Under the pieces are notes generated by a model. It saw only the letters and a program-made list of their open reading frames with translations. It made no database searches and had not been told where the DNA came from. DNA of 64,000 bases from Paenibacillus_V sp046244365 (GTDB taxonomy: Bacteria > Bacillota > Bacilli > Paenibacillales > NBRC-103111): NCBI RefSeq assembly GCF_046244365.1, contig NZ_CP176395.1:4030001-4094000 (forward strand), read 5' to 3'. Positions 50,647-61,369 of this stretch are shown one piece after another. A program made the translations under genes and the position numbers. Numbering within the stretch: the first letter of the stretch is position 1; each line of letters starts with the position of its first letter.

Positions 50647-53600
50647 TTGGCAACAGAAGTCGGTGCTATTAAGGCAAAGATGGAGCTGGATGCAGAAGGG
50701 TTTCGGCAGGGGCTCCAGAAGGCCGTGACCGAAATGAAAAAAGCTGCGGAAGAGAGCAAGAAAATAAAATCAGACCTTAGCTCGCTAAATTCGACGCTTC
50801 GCTCTCTCGGTTTGAGCTCGGAGGAAATTGGCAATATCAATCAGGAGCTGAAACGGACAAACCCGAAGATACTCGAAGCGCAGCTTTCACAGGTAGAGGC
50901 GCAATTGAAGCGACTCGGAGCAAGCAGCGAGGAAATTGCCCGGGTGAAAAACCGACTCGTAGAGGTGCAGAATCAGTCGAAGGTGACGAAAGAGCACGTC
51001 AAGGATATGGGCGATGAGGCGCAGAAAACGAAGCGGAATTTCGACGGACTCGCGTCGGGCCTTCTGGCGCTAGGAGCGGGGGCAAGCCTTGTCGGATTGC
51101 TTCGAACCGTAAAGTCGCTAGTCGACGAGGCCAATAAGCTGCATATGTCACTCCAAGGGTTAACGGAGGTATCCAAGGCGCTCGGCCATGACGTAAACGA
51201 AACAACAAAGGCCGCGCAGGATTTAGCGGCCAGAGGATTTATGACGGTCGAAGAGTCAGCGTCAGCTTTAAAAACGGCGCTTGCAACGGGGTACAACCTT
51301 GAGGAGTCAATCAAGCTAATCAACGCCCTGGCTGACGCTGCAGCATATAACCGCGAGGCGCATCTCGGGTGGGGTGAGGCGGTCGTCCAGGCGGTCCGAG
51401 GGATCAAGCAGCAAGAATCGGAGCTTACAGATTCGGCGGGTATCACGACAAACCTTAGCGTGATGTGGGACCGATATGCAAGGCAGATCGGGAAGAGTGC
51501 AAGTGAGCTCACGGATACCGAGAAGGCGCAGGCGGCACTAAATGGAATGATGGCCGAGGCGAAGCTGTTTGCAGGGAATGCGGATAAAGCCATGCAGGGA
51601 TATGCGGGGACACAGGCACAGTGGAATCAAACCATCACCACCGCCCGCCAGGAGCTCGGGGAAGCTTTCATTCCTGTCCTGAATGAACTGCTGCAGAAGC
51701 TAACGCCGATCATCGTGGATTTCACGAAATGGGTATCGACGCATAAGGAGTTCATTGCAGGGACGACGGCGGCAGCGGTGGCCGTGGGCGGGTTTATCGC
51801 GATCATCACAAGCTTGATTACCGTGGTTGCTGCTTTAAGGATAGCCTTTATCGCGCTTGGCGTCAGCATGGGGCCGATCGGCATCGCCATATCTATCATC
51901 TCGACGGTTGCTGCGGGCGTCTTTGCTTACAAGGCTGCGGCAGACGCGGCGAGTGAGTCCGTTATGGAATTTGCTAAAAACCAGGACGAGCTTAATGCGA
52001 AATTGGCACAGTCACCGGCAGGTAGGTCGACGGATGATGTGAAGAAGATGCAGACGGACATCGATAAGCTGAACGATACCCTTCAAGAACGAACGCGTCT
52101 TATGCAGGAGTACGATGCGCGCGAGGCAAGGGCAAAGAGCGGCCAGGGGAGCATCGAGAACACGCACCGAATCTTCGAACTAGCCGATCAGATTAAGGAC
52201 GTAGATAGGCAGCTCAAAGGGATGGATTATAAAAACGTCGATCAGGCGACGGCCGCTCTCGGGCGCATGCGGTCGGAGATGGAAAAGTCGGTTCCTGCTC
52301 TTGTAGCGATGGAACGCGAGGAACTGGCCGGGACCGCAGCCAAAGTGCAGCATATCGACAAGATGACGCAGCTGCGCGACCAGTACAACGAGCTCAACAA
52401 GGTCGAGCAGATGAACGAAGCGCAGAAATCCCAGCTTGCCAGCGTTGTCGAACAGTTGAAACGCGAATACCCCGACATGCTCGCGGACTTGGACCAGGAA
52501 GGCCGCTGGCACATTCGGAACATCGGCATCGTTAACAACCTTATTTCGGCTGAAAAGTCATCCGTCGAAGCCGTTACGGAGTCGGCAAAAAAACGTCTGG
52601 AGGTGCGTAAACAAGAAGCGGAGCAGCAATTGGCGCTCGCAGTTAAACAAATCGAAACCTTGCAAAAAGTCAGCGAAGCGGGTACAGCGCCAAAGTTTGC
52701 TACTGGCGAAGGGGCGGACGCCATTGAAATGCTGATGGGGCAGCGTACCCAAACGTGGGCCAAGGGGCAGACGCAGAAGGTGAATGAAGAGAAAAATAAG
52801 TATCAGCAAGCCATAACCGACATCAAGAAAATGCAGCAGGATCTCACGATAGGGAATTGGGATGCTTTCAAAGTCCAGCGTCCGAATCTGGATGCGCCGA
52901 AAAAGGACAAGGAGAAAGAGGGCGGAAAATCACCGGCTGAAATTGCTGCGGAGATGCGATCCAATGCGTTTAATGCCGCCGTTGCGACCGTACGCTTCGA
53001 GGCGGAAATGTATAACTGGTCAGCCGATCAGCAAATCGAGGCTTATGCGAAGATCCAGACCGAGCATAAACGCCATCTTGCCGAAACCGTCGAAGACGAG
53101 CGCACGATTGCGCTGCAAATCAAGCGGCTCCATGAGGATACGGACAAATCGAAGTTTGAAATTTCGTCGGAATGGATCATGATGGAGGAGCGCCGTTTGA
53201 AGGAGAAGGGGGCGAAAGAGGAAGACGTCGCCATGATGCAGCTCGACGCATGGGAGCGCGTCCGGGATCGGTACGAGGAAGATACCGAGTTCTATAAACG
53301 AGCCGATACCGGCTACTACAACGCCAAAATGACGCTCATTGAAATCACGGCGCGGAAGCAAAAAGAAACGCTTGAGGAGCAGAAACGTCTCGAAAAAGAA
53401 GCGCAGCAAGAGGGAGAAAAGAATCTCCGCGAGCTCAACAAAAAAACATCCGATAGCATACGAGACTTGCAGCGCAAGGAAATCGACGCTCTTGATGCTA
53501 GGAAGCGAGCCATTCAGGACTATTACGATTCGCTGCTCAACCAAGTCGATGAAGAGAACCGGGCCAACGAGCGAAAAGAGCTCATGGAGGAAATCGAGAA

Positions 53601-54483
53601 ATACCGGTATTCGACTTCGAAGGATGGTCAAGAAAAGCTTCGTGATCTGGAGAAGCAGCTTGGCCGCATGGATGCGGACGACAAGCGTCGCGGCTTGCAA
53701 AATGAACGAGACGCAAAGCTTCGGGCTCTCGATGACCAAAAACGGGACATTGAAGCGTACTATGACGAGGTTACCCGGGCTTTCCAAGAAGCAAATGGGG
53801 ATATGTCTCAGGTTGACGCGCTTATGCAGGATGGACGCGTTACGAAGCTGAAGGAGACAAACAAAAAGCTACTGGAAGAAATGAAAAATTATAAGAACGA
53901 GTACGCAAAGATCGTCAGCAGCATGCCGACCGCACCAACCGGTAACCCGAGTGCAGGAGGCGGTTCACCCTCTTCTAACGGCCCTGTTTACGGACCGCCA
54001 AGTCCGAGCGCAGGCAGTAACGATTCAAGTGCTGCGGTAAAGTCGCAAATGCAGCAAAACAGCGCAGCATGGCACAGCGCAAGTGATAGCCAGCGCAGGC
54101 AATTGGAAGCGGCAAACCGCGCTCTAGGATCATCGATTGGGGCTAATTACATTGACGGTACATGGTACAAAAATGGCACGCCTCTTTACCATTCCGGAGG
54201 CATTGCAGGCGAGATGAACTTTCGGTCGAAGAGCAAGCTTATGCCGGATGAGCTGTATGCAATCCTACGGCGCGGAGAGCCGGTTCTAACTCCTGAGCAG
54301 GTAGCAAGTATTGCCGGGGGAGGCCGCACCGAGCAGAAGCCGAGTATCGTGATACACGGGTCGCTCATCTCTCACGAAGGCGACGTGAGACTCGAAGATG
54401 ATACGGATGTTCGGACATATTGGAACGAGCGAGAGCTGGCCGCACAGCGGCTTCTGGCAGGGGGGATACGCGATGATGGTTAA
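50647..54483 (+). CDS. Tape measure protein
   Basis: 1278 residues, which by the usual 1.5 angstrom per residue rule predicts a tail near 190 nm. N-terminal coiled coils, two hydrophobic stretches (about 375-430, ITSLITVVAALRIAFIALGV), then very long Lys/Glu coiled coils (about 740-1100) and a Ser/Gly/Pro linker. TTG start after GTGAGGGGGTGAAG. No lytic or peptidase domain is evident. Confidence 0.93.
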   Translation: MATEVGAIKAKMELDAEGFRQGLQKAVTEMKKAAEESKKIKSDLSSLNSTLRSLGLSSEEIGNINQELKRTNPKILEAQLSQVEAQLKRLGASSEEIARVKNRLVEVQNQSKVTKEHVKDMGDEAQKTKRNFDGLASGLLALGAGASLVGLLRTVKSLVDEANKLHMSLQGLTEVSKALGHDVNETTKAAQDLAARGFMTVEESASALKTALATGYNLEESIKLINALADAAAYNREAHLGWGEAVVQAVRGIKQQESELTDSAGITTNLSVMWDRYARQIGKSASELTDTEKAQAALNGMMAEAKLFAGNADKAMQGYAGTQAQWNQTITTARQELGEAFIPVLNELLQKLTPIIVDFTKWVSTHKEFIAGTTAAAVAVGGFIAIITSLITVVAALRIAFIALGVSMGPIGIAISIISTVAAGVFAYKAAADAASESVMEFAKNQDELNAKLAQSPAGRSTDDVKKMQTDIDKLNDTLQERTRLMQEYDAREARAKSGQGSIENTHRIFELADQIKDVDRQLKGMDYKNVDQATAALGRMRSEMEKSVPALVAMEREELAGTAAKVQHIDKMTQLRDQYNELNKVEQMNEAQKSQLASVVEQLKREYPDMLADLDQEGRWHIRNIGIVNNLISAEKSSVEAVTESAKKRLEVRKQEAEQQLALAVKQIETLQKVSEAGTAPKFATGEGADAIEMLMGQRTQTWAKGQTQKVNEEKNKYQQAITDIKKMQQDLTIGNWDAFKVQRPNLDAPKKDKEKEGGKSPAEIAAEMRSNAFNAAVATVRFEAEMYNWSADQQIEAYAKIQTEHKRHLAETVEDERTIALQIKRLHEDTDKSKFEISSEWIMMEERRLKEKGAKEEDVAMMQLDAWERVRDRYEEDTEFYKRADTGYYNAKMTLIEITARKQKETLEEQKRLEKEAQQEGEKNLRELNKKTSDSIRDLQRKEIDALDARKRAIQDYYDSLLNQVDEENRANERKELMEEIEKYRYSTSKDGQEKLRDLEKQLGRMDADDKRRGLQNERDAKLRALDDQKRDIEAYYDEVTRAFQEANGDMSQVDALMQDGRVTKLKETNKKLLEEMKNYKNEYAKIVSSMPTAPTGNPSAGGGSPSSNGPVYGPPSPSAGSNDSSAAVKSQMQQNSAAWHSASDSQRRQLEAANRALGSSIGANYIDGTWYKNGTPLYHSGGIAGEMNFRSKSKLMPDELYAILRRGEPVLTPEQVASIAGGGRTEQKPSIVIHGSLISHEGDVRLEDDTDVRTYWNERELAAQRLLAGGIRDDG

Positions 54484-55300
54484 CGGCGGCGGGCGCTTTG
54501 GCGGGACCGCCTTTTCTGACGTCGGGCTGCTGCTGACGAAGGCCGATGTTCCCCTCTTGCCGGAAACAAAGCAATTCGAGGACGACATCCCCGGAATGGA
54601 CGGCATGCTCGATTTGGGAATGGAGTACGGGCCGCGACCAATCAATTTGACGTTTCAGGTTCTAGCCAAGAATGGCGAAGGGGAATATCAAACGAAGCTG
54701 CAGCAGATTGCGAAGATGTTTGCCCCGCATCGAGGCGCACAGCCGCTTATTCTCGAACGGGCGCCAGGTAAACAATGGCTTGCGAAGTATAACGGTACGA
54801 TGTCCATTGAGCGGATCGCGCAGCTGGGGGAGTTCACGCTCCCGCTCAAGGCGCATTATCCCTTTGCTTCGTCAGTACCGGATAATCAGCAGCCTTTACG
54901 ACTGGGCTTAGGGTACGTGATCGGCATGGGCTATCATTTGGGAATGGGGCCTACTGGTTATTCGTTCCCGGTGACAACTTCGCCGCGAGCCTTTTCCGTC
55001 TATCACGCCGGGACGTATTTCGCCAAGCCCATCATCCGGATTACTGGTACCGGGAGCAACATTTCGATTGCGAACGATACGACTGCAGAAGCGATGATGT
55101 TCAACGGTGCATTGTCAGGAGGCGACACGCTTGAGATCGATTGTTCCCGGCAGCGAATAACAAAAAACGGAGTGAATGCTTTTGCTGGTTTCTCTGGTGT
55201 CTATCCAAGGCTCGCAGAAGGCAATAACAATTTCACAATAACAGCGACCGCGGCGAATTTGACGGTCGTTTTTATTTTCCGCCACACTTACCTGTTCTGA
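54473..55300 (+). CDS. Distal tail protein (Dit-like)
   Basis: 275 residues from ATG 54473 (GGGGGG upstream), overlapping the tape measure stop. EDDIPGMDGMLDLGMEYGPR and PINLTFQVLAKNGEGEYQTK are the Dit N-terminal belt motif; the C-terminal half holds a Gly-rich galectin-like stretch. Forms the tail-tip hub. Confidence 0.85.
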   Translation: MMVNGGGRFGGTAFSDVGLLLTKADVPLLPETKQFEDDIPGMDGMLDLGMEYGPRPINLTFQVLAKNGEGEYQTKLQQIAKMFAPHRGAQPLILERAPGKQWLAKYNGTMSIERIAQLGEFTLPLKAHYPFASSVPDNQQPLRLGLGYVIGMGYHLGMGPTGYSFPVTTSPRAFSVYHAGTYFAKPIIRITGTGSNISIANDTTAEAMMFNGALSGGDTLEIDCSRQRITKNGVNAFAGFSGVYPRLAEGNNNFTITATAANLTVVFIFRHTYLF

Positions 55301-55315
55301 GAAAGGAGACTTTGC

Positions 55316-57772
55316 ATGTCACGATTCAAACAACTTGGCACGGACTTGGATCTACAATGGGGCGCTGATCTAAATGGGAATTTCGACAAAGCGGATGCTG
55401 ATCTTGCGGGACTACAGCAGCAAATCAATGCCGAAACGGCTGCTCGTGCGAATGCCGATTCGGCGGAGCAACTCGCTCGTATTAACGCGGATAGTGCTCA
55501 CGCTAACGCTCCAGCGGCGCATACGGCCGCACAGATCAGCTATGGCGGCGGAAATGTGGGGGCCGAACTGGCTGCGCAAAATGCCCGAATTAACAACATC
55601 GTCGGCCAATCCGGCGGCGACAACACGGAATTAAGGGACTCCCACCTATCGCCTGATGGCGTTAATCATCCAGTACTCAAGGAGCGGCTTGATCGTATGG
55701 AACGTAAGCAGCTCGCCCAGGCTGCGCATAAGGCTCTGCTCAAGCACGGGCAAAACATCATTACGACGGATCAGGCGGGACCGCTGCGGGTTACGATTAA
55801 GGGCCACACGTTGGTAAATCTGCTGGGCAACGCGGGTGATTTTGAGAAAGATTCGAACGGGGACGGATTAGCCGACGGTTGGATGCATGCGCCTAATCCG
55901 CAACTAGTATCGGACGCTAAGTACGGAAATAAAGCTCAACAAATAACCCCTGATATGCTGTATCAGCAGCTTAGGTCTGCGCAATCAGTAATGGCCCCAG
56001 GGAAATACTACGTAATAGGGGTATGGTATAAAGGCGCCGTGCCTTTCGACATGAAGTTGACAGAAGGAAATGTTTATTTAAATACAGCAGCAGCGAGTCC
56101 TGATGGATTTTCATTCAGATTTGCCAAGGTTAGTCCGCCAAGTCTGACAGGTTTTGACTTTGTTACATTGGCAATTGGCTATGCTCATACGTTTGACGGT
56201 GCATTCGTTTATGAAGTATCTTCGGAAATGTACGCTAAAATCGGTGTCAATCCGGAATGGAGCGGTGAGCAGCTTGCGGAAAAGCTGCCATTCGTCAACG
56301 GAATGAAACGACTGCGGACTCCTGGTATCATCAAACGGGGGCGAAATCTATTTGCGCCGTTTACGGAGTGGTCAAATCATTATCCGTCCACAATAGAGAT
56401 CATAGGGCCTTACAAGATCAGGCATACGCCTGATGGAGGGTGGAATCAATCCATTTCATGTTATGTCGACGCTCTGCCCAATCAGCACTACTATGTCTCA
56501 ATTGCAGATGTTGTTTTCGAGGTTTACAACGTCGATAAGAACGGAAGCGAAAACCTATTAAGCGCAGGTGGGTTTTTCATAACGCCGAGTAATACGGTTA
56601 AATTAAAAGTTTTACTGAAAAACGGGAGTAATGCCGGGGCGCCGACGGAATGGACAAATCCTATGTTGAACTTGGGTTCAACTCAAGTAGACTTTGAGCC
56701 GCAGAATAACGATTATCTGTACGGTGTGTCTGATAGTGCGGGCAAGCAGCTCGAACTTGCTGGCGATTCGATCAGCGGTATATGCGACGAGTTGTACGAG
56801 AGGGATGGCCAGTGGTGGAAGTTTAAGAGGTGGAATACCGTTTTGTTGGATGGAACATCTGGATGGGACGGGTTCGTTGGTGATTTTGCTGGATTCAAAG
56901 AAGTGAGAATTACATTGAGTGGTCACAGGGAAGCGACGGGTGTCGCGGAAAAATATGATGGAAAAATTATTAAATCTGCAACAACCGGCGAGAAAGATAC
57001 ATTATACGCGAATGCAAACCATTTACACGTAAGAATAGACGATGCCGACAGCGGATGGACTGATTCGCTCAATCCGAACGCCAACGCAATTAAAGCGATA
57101 ATGAACGGTTGGCGCGCCAACGGCAACAACGGCAGCGCATATACGTCGTGGGTGTCCATCCTGGACGGTGGCGCACCGGCTACGAATACGGAGGCATACG
57201 TCGCTGCGAACAAAGCACCGGGCTGGACCGGTTGGGCAAAGCTCGACTATGTGCTGGCGCAACCTTACGAAGAGGCGGTAATGGTTGAGGGTGCTATCGG
57301 GCTGAATAACGGCGGGAATGCGATCGCTGTCGTTGAGGGCGTTGTCGTAAGAGAGCCTGTGACCCCGGTCTTGTATTCGGCGTTCAACGTTCATGTGATA
57401 AATAACATCTATTTTCCATCGTCGTTTCTGAACAAAAGAGTGTCGATGTTCATTGCAATTTACAAGAACGGTGTTCTTGATAAGAAGTGGTTAGTTAGAA
57501 CATCGCCACAAGATTCATACGGAAATCAATATGCCGAAATCAAAGCATCGGATTATGATCCAACAGCCGTTTACACGGTTACATCTCTCGCGCTAGACAA
57601 GTACAATCTTACGACAAACGTCATCGACGTAACCGCCGAATACGATACCAACCCCAAAATGGTACAAGACGCTTTGGTACAGGATATGGCGGACGCTAAG
57701 ACGCAGATCAGCATTAACGTTAACGCAATCGCCGAGCTATACCGGCAAGTAATGGCGCTAGGAGGCGAATAG
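55316..57772 (+). CDS. Large tail-fibre/baseplate protein
   Basis: 818 residues. N-terminal Ala-rich coiled region (LQQQINAETAARANADSAEQ) with LSPDGVNHPVLKERLDRMER, then several beta-sandwich modules likely to bind cell-wall sugars (WSNHYPSTIEIIGPYKIRHT; RAYTSWVSILDGG-like region) and a helical C-terminus. Placed between Dit and XkdX, so it is the most likely receptor-binding protein of this phage. AAAGGAGACTTTGC precedes the ATG. Confidence 0.75.
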   Translation: MSRFKQLGTDLDLQWGADLNGNFDKADADLAGLQQQINAETAARANADSAEQLARINADSAHANAPAAHTAAQISYGGGNVGAELAAQNARINNIVGQSGGDNTELRDSHLSPDGVNHPVLKERLDRMERKQLAQAAHKALLKHGQNIITTDQAGPLRVTIKGHTLVNLLGNAGDFEKDSNGDGLADGWMHAPNPQLVSDAKYGNKAQQITPDMLYQQLRSAQSVMAPGKYYVIGVWYKGAVPFDMKLTEGNVYLNTAAASPDGFSFRFAKVSPPSLTGFDFVTLAIGYAHTFDGAFVYEVSSEMYAKIGVNPEWSGEQLAEKLPFVNGMKRLRTPGIIKRGRNLFAPFTEWSNHYPSTIEIIGPYKIRHTPDGGWNQSISCYVDALPNQHYYVSIADVVFEVYNVDKNGSENLLSAGGFFITPSNTVKLKVLLKNGSNAGAPTEWTNPMLNLGSTQVDFEPQNNDYLYGVSDSAGKQLELAGDSISGICDELYERDGQWWKFKRWNTVLLDGTSGWDGFVGDFAGFKEVRITLSGHREATGVAEKYDGKIIKSATTGEKDTLYANANHLHVRIDDADSGWTDSLNPNANAIKAIMNGWRANGNNGSAYTSWVSILDGGAPATNTEAYVAANKAPGWTGWAKLDYVLAQPYEEAVMVEGAIGLNNGGNAIAVVEGVVVREPVTPVLYSAFNVHVINNIYFPSSFLNKRVSMFIAIYKNGVLDKKWLVRTSPQDSYGNQYAEIKASDYDPTAVYTVTSLALDKYNLTTNVIDVTAEYDTNPKMVQDALVQDMADAKTQISINVNAIAELYRQVMALGGE

Positions 57773-57774
57773 GC

Positions 57775-57999
57775 ATGCAATTGAAAACCATACGTGATTG
57801 GCTCCTGCAGCAAGGCGTTCCAGCCGAACACCTTGACCGAATCAGCGAACCGCCTGTCATCCGTGATATTGGCGAGGGGCTGCTGCTTTCGCTACAAAAC
57901 GACGACGACATTGGCAATACGCTCGTCATGTTGTTGTCGAAGATCGACGAGCTGGAAGAGCGCATTGTCGATCTGGAAGGAGGTGGCGCGGATGCTTAA
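57775..57999 (+). CDS. Small phage tail-region protein
   Basis: 74 residues ending in a coiled coil (VMLLSKIDELEERIVDLEGG). Two bases after the previous stop and overlapping the next start by 8; RBS GGAGGCG. Unknown function. Confidence 0.68.
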   Translation: MQLKTIRDWLLQQGVPAEHLDRISEPPVIRDIGEGLLLSLQNDDDIGNTLVMLLSKIDELEERIVDLEGGGADA

Positions 58000-58093
58000 T
58001 TACTACCGGTATAAAGTACAAAAGGGCATGATGGTGCTGGATTCTGTTCCAGAGCCGTACCGAACACAATTGCGCGACGAGGGGCTGGAGTAA
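57992..58093 (+). CDS. XkdX-like phage protein
   Basis: 33 residues: MLNYYRYKVQKGMMVLDSVP followed by EPYRTQLRDEGLE, matching the short XkdX pattern of PBSX-type tail operons. GGAGGTGGCGCGG precedes the ATG. Its stop overlaps the next ATG. Confidence 0.72.
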   Translation: MLNYYRYKVQKGMMVLDSVPEPYRTQLRDEGLE

Positions 58094-61000
58094 TGGATAC
58101 TCTTATCGCTCTGGATCGGAACGAAATTCCCCTCAACATACTGACAAAAGCAAAAGGTGCACAAATCAGGGAGCGGCTCAATGGCGAGTCGCTTCTTTCT
58201 TTTGAAATCCCGTTCGATGGCGATGAGTATGCGCTGCTGCAGTTGGATGGATATGTAAAGGTGGAAGGCCAGCTTTACATCATCAAGTCTATCGACGTTT
58301 CTGATTCTGGCCAGAAGTCGGCGTCTGTCCAATGTGTACACGTTTATGTCGAGCTCGTTGACGAGTATATCGACGCAACGCTTGATCTACTGGGCGTCAC
58401 GGCTTCGTACGCTGTGACACAAGCGCTTAATGGTACACCGTTTTCCATCGGATCGATTAACGCACCCGGGCTACATGATATTGATATTTCTGAAATTTCT
58501 TCGCTCGAAGCTTTGCAGAAGATTCGGGAAAAGTGGGACGTCGATTTGTGGTTCGACAACCGAACCGTCTATCTCGGGCGGCGTGGTACGACACAGGGAG
58601 AGGAAATCAGGTACGGCCGGAACCTCAAAGCACTCCGGAAACCGTCCACGACGAACAACGTCATCACCCGCCTATATGTGTATGGTCGTGATGGACTGAC
58701 AATCGAATCGATCAACGGCGGGAAGAAATATATTGATTCCCCGAACATCGGGCTATATCGTCGCCCGAAATGCGCGTCCGTACGATTTAACGACATTGCT
58801 GACGTGAACGAGCTCAAGGGGGAGGCGCAACGGTATCTTTCGAAACATGATACGATGATCGTTTCCTATCAGGTCGATTATTACGACCTTGAAATGATGG
58901 GGATCCCCGGTGGCCGCGTTGAACTTGGTGACTCGACAACGCTGACGCATTTGCCGTTCAGTATCCAGACGATCGGCACCCGCGTCGTAGAACGCATCCG
59001 GTACTTAAAGGACCGGAAAGCCGGTTCCGTGACGTTATCGTCGTTCATTGAGTCCACAGTCGATGACTTTGTTTCCATCAAGCGCAGGCAGCGCGGCTTC
59101 GAGCGGTACGCTACGCAGCGGGATGCAGAAATAGCCCAACAGACCGGCGAGCTGCAGCAGGCGCAAACGGATTTTGAGGAATACATCGACGATGTGTTTC
59201 GGGATGGCGTTATTACCGAAGCAGAGGCGAAAGCAATAGCGGAACACAAGCGGCAACTGGCGAAAGAAAAAGCGGACGTCGACGCCGAGTATGCGAAGGT
59301 GTACGCCAACACGTATTTAACGGGGACGATTAAAACGAATCTCGCTACAGCAAAGACGAATTACGATACGAGCTATGCGGAACTTATTTCAGCAATCGAT
59401 GCCGTCGCTGCTGATGGACAAGTAACGCCAGCCGAGCGAGCTGCCGTTGATGATGGCTTTGCTGACTTGACCACAAAGCTTTCAGCACTCCGGCAGACAC
59501 TAGAGGATGCATGGGACGCGATCACGAGGAAAGTGGAAAGCAATGCTTCCGCTGACGCAACAGCGAAGGCGACAGCCGCACAATCAGCGGCAGAGGCGGT
59601 TGCTTATGCTCAGTCCCAATTAGCCGAGGAAGAGGCGAAAGCGCATGCGGACGGTATCGTTACAGCCGAGGAGCAAGCGCGTATTGCTCAAGCTGCTGCG
59701 AACCTAGCTGCTGCCAAAGAGGATGCTTCCGTCAAAGCGGCAGCAGCTGAACAAGCGGCGGCGGCGGACGCTACATCTAAGGCTAATGCAGCGCGGGAGG
59801 CTGCAGAATTGGTCGCATTGCAAGAAGCACAATATGCGCGACTGCAAGCCGAAGCATATGCCGACAACGTCGTGACCGATGAAGAACAGGCACGTTTAAC
59901 ACAAGCTGCCGCGAATCTGGCCGCTGCGAAGCTTGACGCATTAGCTAAGTCTGAAGCGGCTAGGGATGCGGCAATCGGTCATGCGGACATAAACTATTCC
60001 GGAACGAAGAATAAGGTCGATAATGGAAATTTGTATGTCAAAGATAAATACGGTCAAGTCATCGTAAATGACGAGGGACTCGATCTCGCAAATGTCGCGG
60101 GATACGGCATCGAGTCAGGCGGAATCATCCGCGTGGAAAATGTTTCAGTGTCCGGATTTCCCGCTGTCGGGATCACGGTTAGTCGAGGCGACATCAAGAC
60201 AGTCAAGGTGATTGATGTAGGCAATACAAGCGCGTTCCCGGCAAGCAATTCGACAATCAACTCTTGGTTTATATGGTATAACGCCAACGCGACAATTGAC
60301 ATTTTCGGAAGCATCTCATACAACCAAACGGCGCTTACTTATGTTACCTGGACGGGGAAGACTGCTACTACGTTAACGGGAGTAGAGATATGGACCGTAA
60401 CGAATGGCTTTAACCTCCAGGTGGTCAATGTGGTAGCAGGTCAAAAAATCATCCAATTCCCAAACGTAACGGCGGACATCGTAGTCTCAGGGACAACCGT
60501 CGTCATGCCGGATAAGCGTCGTTTTGTTGTACCCGAAACGAGGTTTAACTCCTATACGGTATCCGTGCCGGGGAGTGATGAGGACGGGTGGAAATTCACC
60601 TATCTATACGTCAATTCATCCGGCGTCCCGCAGATCACGGATGCAGGTACAAGCGGCGGTGAAAATGTCTATCCGCCCAATCCTCCGAGCGGTTCGGTAC
60701 GGCTTGGGTATCTCCTCGTAGGATTCGGGAAAGAAGCTCCGGACGGCACAATCAATTCGTCGAAGAACTTTGACGGAAATGGATATCCGATATGGACGCA
60801 GCGGATCTATCACGACAATAGGTATAGAGACGAACGCGCTGTCCGCGCGAATGGGAACGAGGCGCTGCTCGGCGGGGCACCCTACGGAGCGCAGACACTG
60901 GCGGTTTCCGTGGCGGGGCAGGCGTACCAGACCTATTACATTCCGGTCGGTAAATCTCGCCGCAGCGTAAACCTATCTATCACACTCGACGATGGCAGCG

Positions 61001-61326
61001 GGTATGACAACGTTTTGTACGGCGCATCGGTCGTCGTGGGCCGCAAGGCGGCGAACAACGCCGACGGAAAGGGGCGTCCACTATGGGCGACCTACGTTGA
61101 CGCGGATGGAGGCCGGGGGCATGTTGCCGGACAACGGAACACAGCGCCATACGGCGTCCATGTACTTAGCCCGAGAGTCTGGAACAAGTCCTACACGATG
61201 CTATACGACTGTGACCTGATGCCGGACCCGAACGATGCTAGCACGATCTCGCTTAAACTGACATTTTACAACTATAGTGGGAGCGCGGAGTCCTTTAATT
61301 TAAAACTGAACTGGCATGCGCTTTAG
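58093..61326 (+). CDS. Tail-associated protein (Tal-like, prophage endopeptidase tail)
   Basis: 1077 residues. The first 340 residues form the conserved tail-hub domain (MDTLIALDRNEIPLNILTKA, AQIRERLNGESLLSFEIPFD, MGIPGGRVELGDSTTL). Then a long Ala/Glu/Lys coiled coil (about 360-630, including duplicated VTAEEQARIAQAAANLAAAK-type repeats) and beta-rich C-terminal modules. A catalytic site cannot be assigned. Penetrates or docks at the cell wall in relatives. Confidence 0.85.
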   Translation: MDTLIALDRNEIPLNILTKAKGAQIRERLNGESLLSFEIPFDGDEYALLQLDGYVKVEGQLYIIKSIDVSDSGQKSASVQCVHVYVELVDEYIDATLDLLGVTASYAVTQALNGTPFSIGSINAPGLHDIDISEISSLEALQKIREKWDVDLWFDNRTVYLGRRGTTQGEEIRYGRNLKALRKPSTTNNVITRLYVYGRDGLTIESINGGKKYIDSPNIGLYRRPKCASVRFNDIADVNELKGEAQRYLSKHDTMIVSYQVDYYDLEMMGIPGGRVELGDSTTLTHLPFSIQTIGTRVVERIRYLKDRKAGSVTLSSFIESTVDDFVSIKRRQRGFERYATQRDAEIAQQTGELQQAQTDFEEYIDDVFRDGVITEAEAKAIAEHKRQLAKEKADVDAEYAKVYANTYLTGTIKTNLATAKTNYDTSYAELISAIDAVAADGQVTPAERAAVDDGFADLTTKLSALRQTLEDAWDAITRKVESNASADATAKATAAQSAAEAVAYAQSQLAEEEAKAHADGIVTAEEQARIAQAAANLAAAKEDASVKAAAAEQAAAADATSKANAAREAAELVALQEAQYARLQAEAYADNVVTDEEQARLTQAAANLAAAKLDALAKSEAARDAAIGHADINYSGTKNKVDNGNLYVKDKYGQVIVNDEGLDLANVAGYGIESGGIIRVENVSVSGFPAVGITVSRGDIKTVKVIDVGNTSAFPASNSTINSWFIWYNANATIDIFGSISYNQTALTYVTWTGKTATTLTGVEIWTVTNGFNLQVVNVVAGQKIIQFPNVTADIVVSGTTVVMPDKRRFVVPETRFNSYTVSVPGSDEDGWKFTYLYVNSSGVPQITDAGTSGGENVYPPNPPSGSVRLGYLLVGFGKEAPDGTINSSKNFDGNGYPIWTQRIYHDNRYRDERAVRANGNEALLGGAPYGAQTLAVSVAGQAYQTYYIPVGKSRRSVNLSITLDDGSGYDNVLYGASVVVGRKAANNADGKGRPLWATYVDADGGRGHVAGQRNTAPYGVHVLSPRVWNKSYTMLYDCDLMPDPNDASTISLKLTFYNYSGSAESFNLKLNWHAL

Positions 61327-61369
61327 TTTGCTCCGAGCCGATCGGGGCTATTTTTTGGGGGGTGAACGC

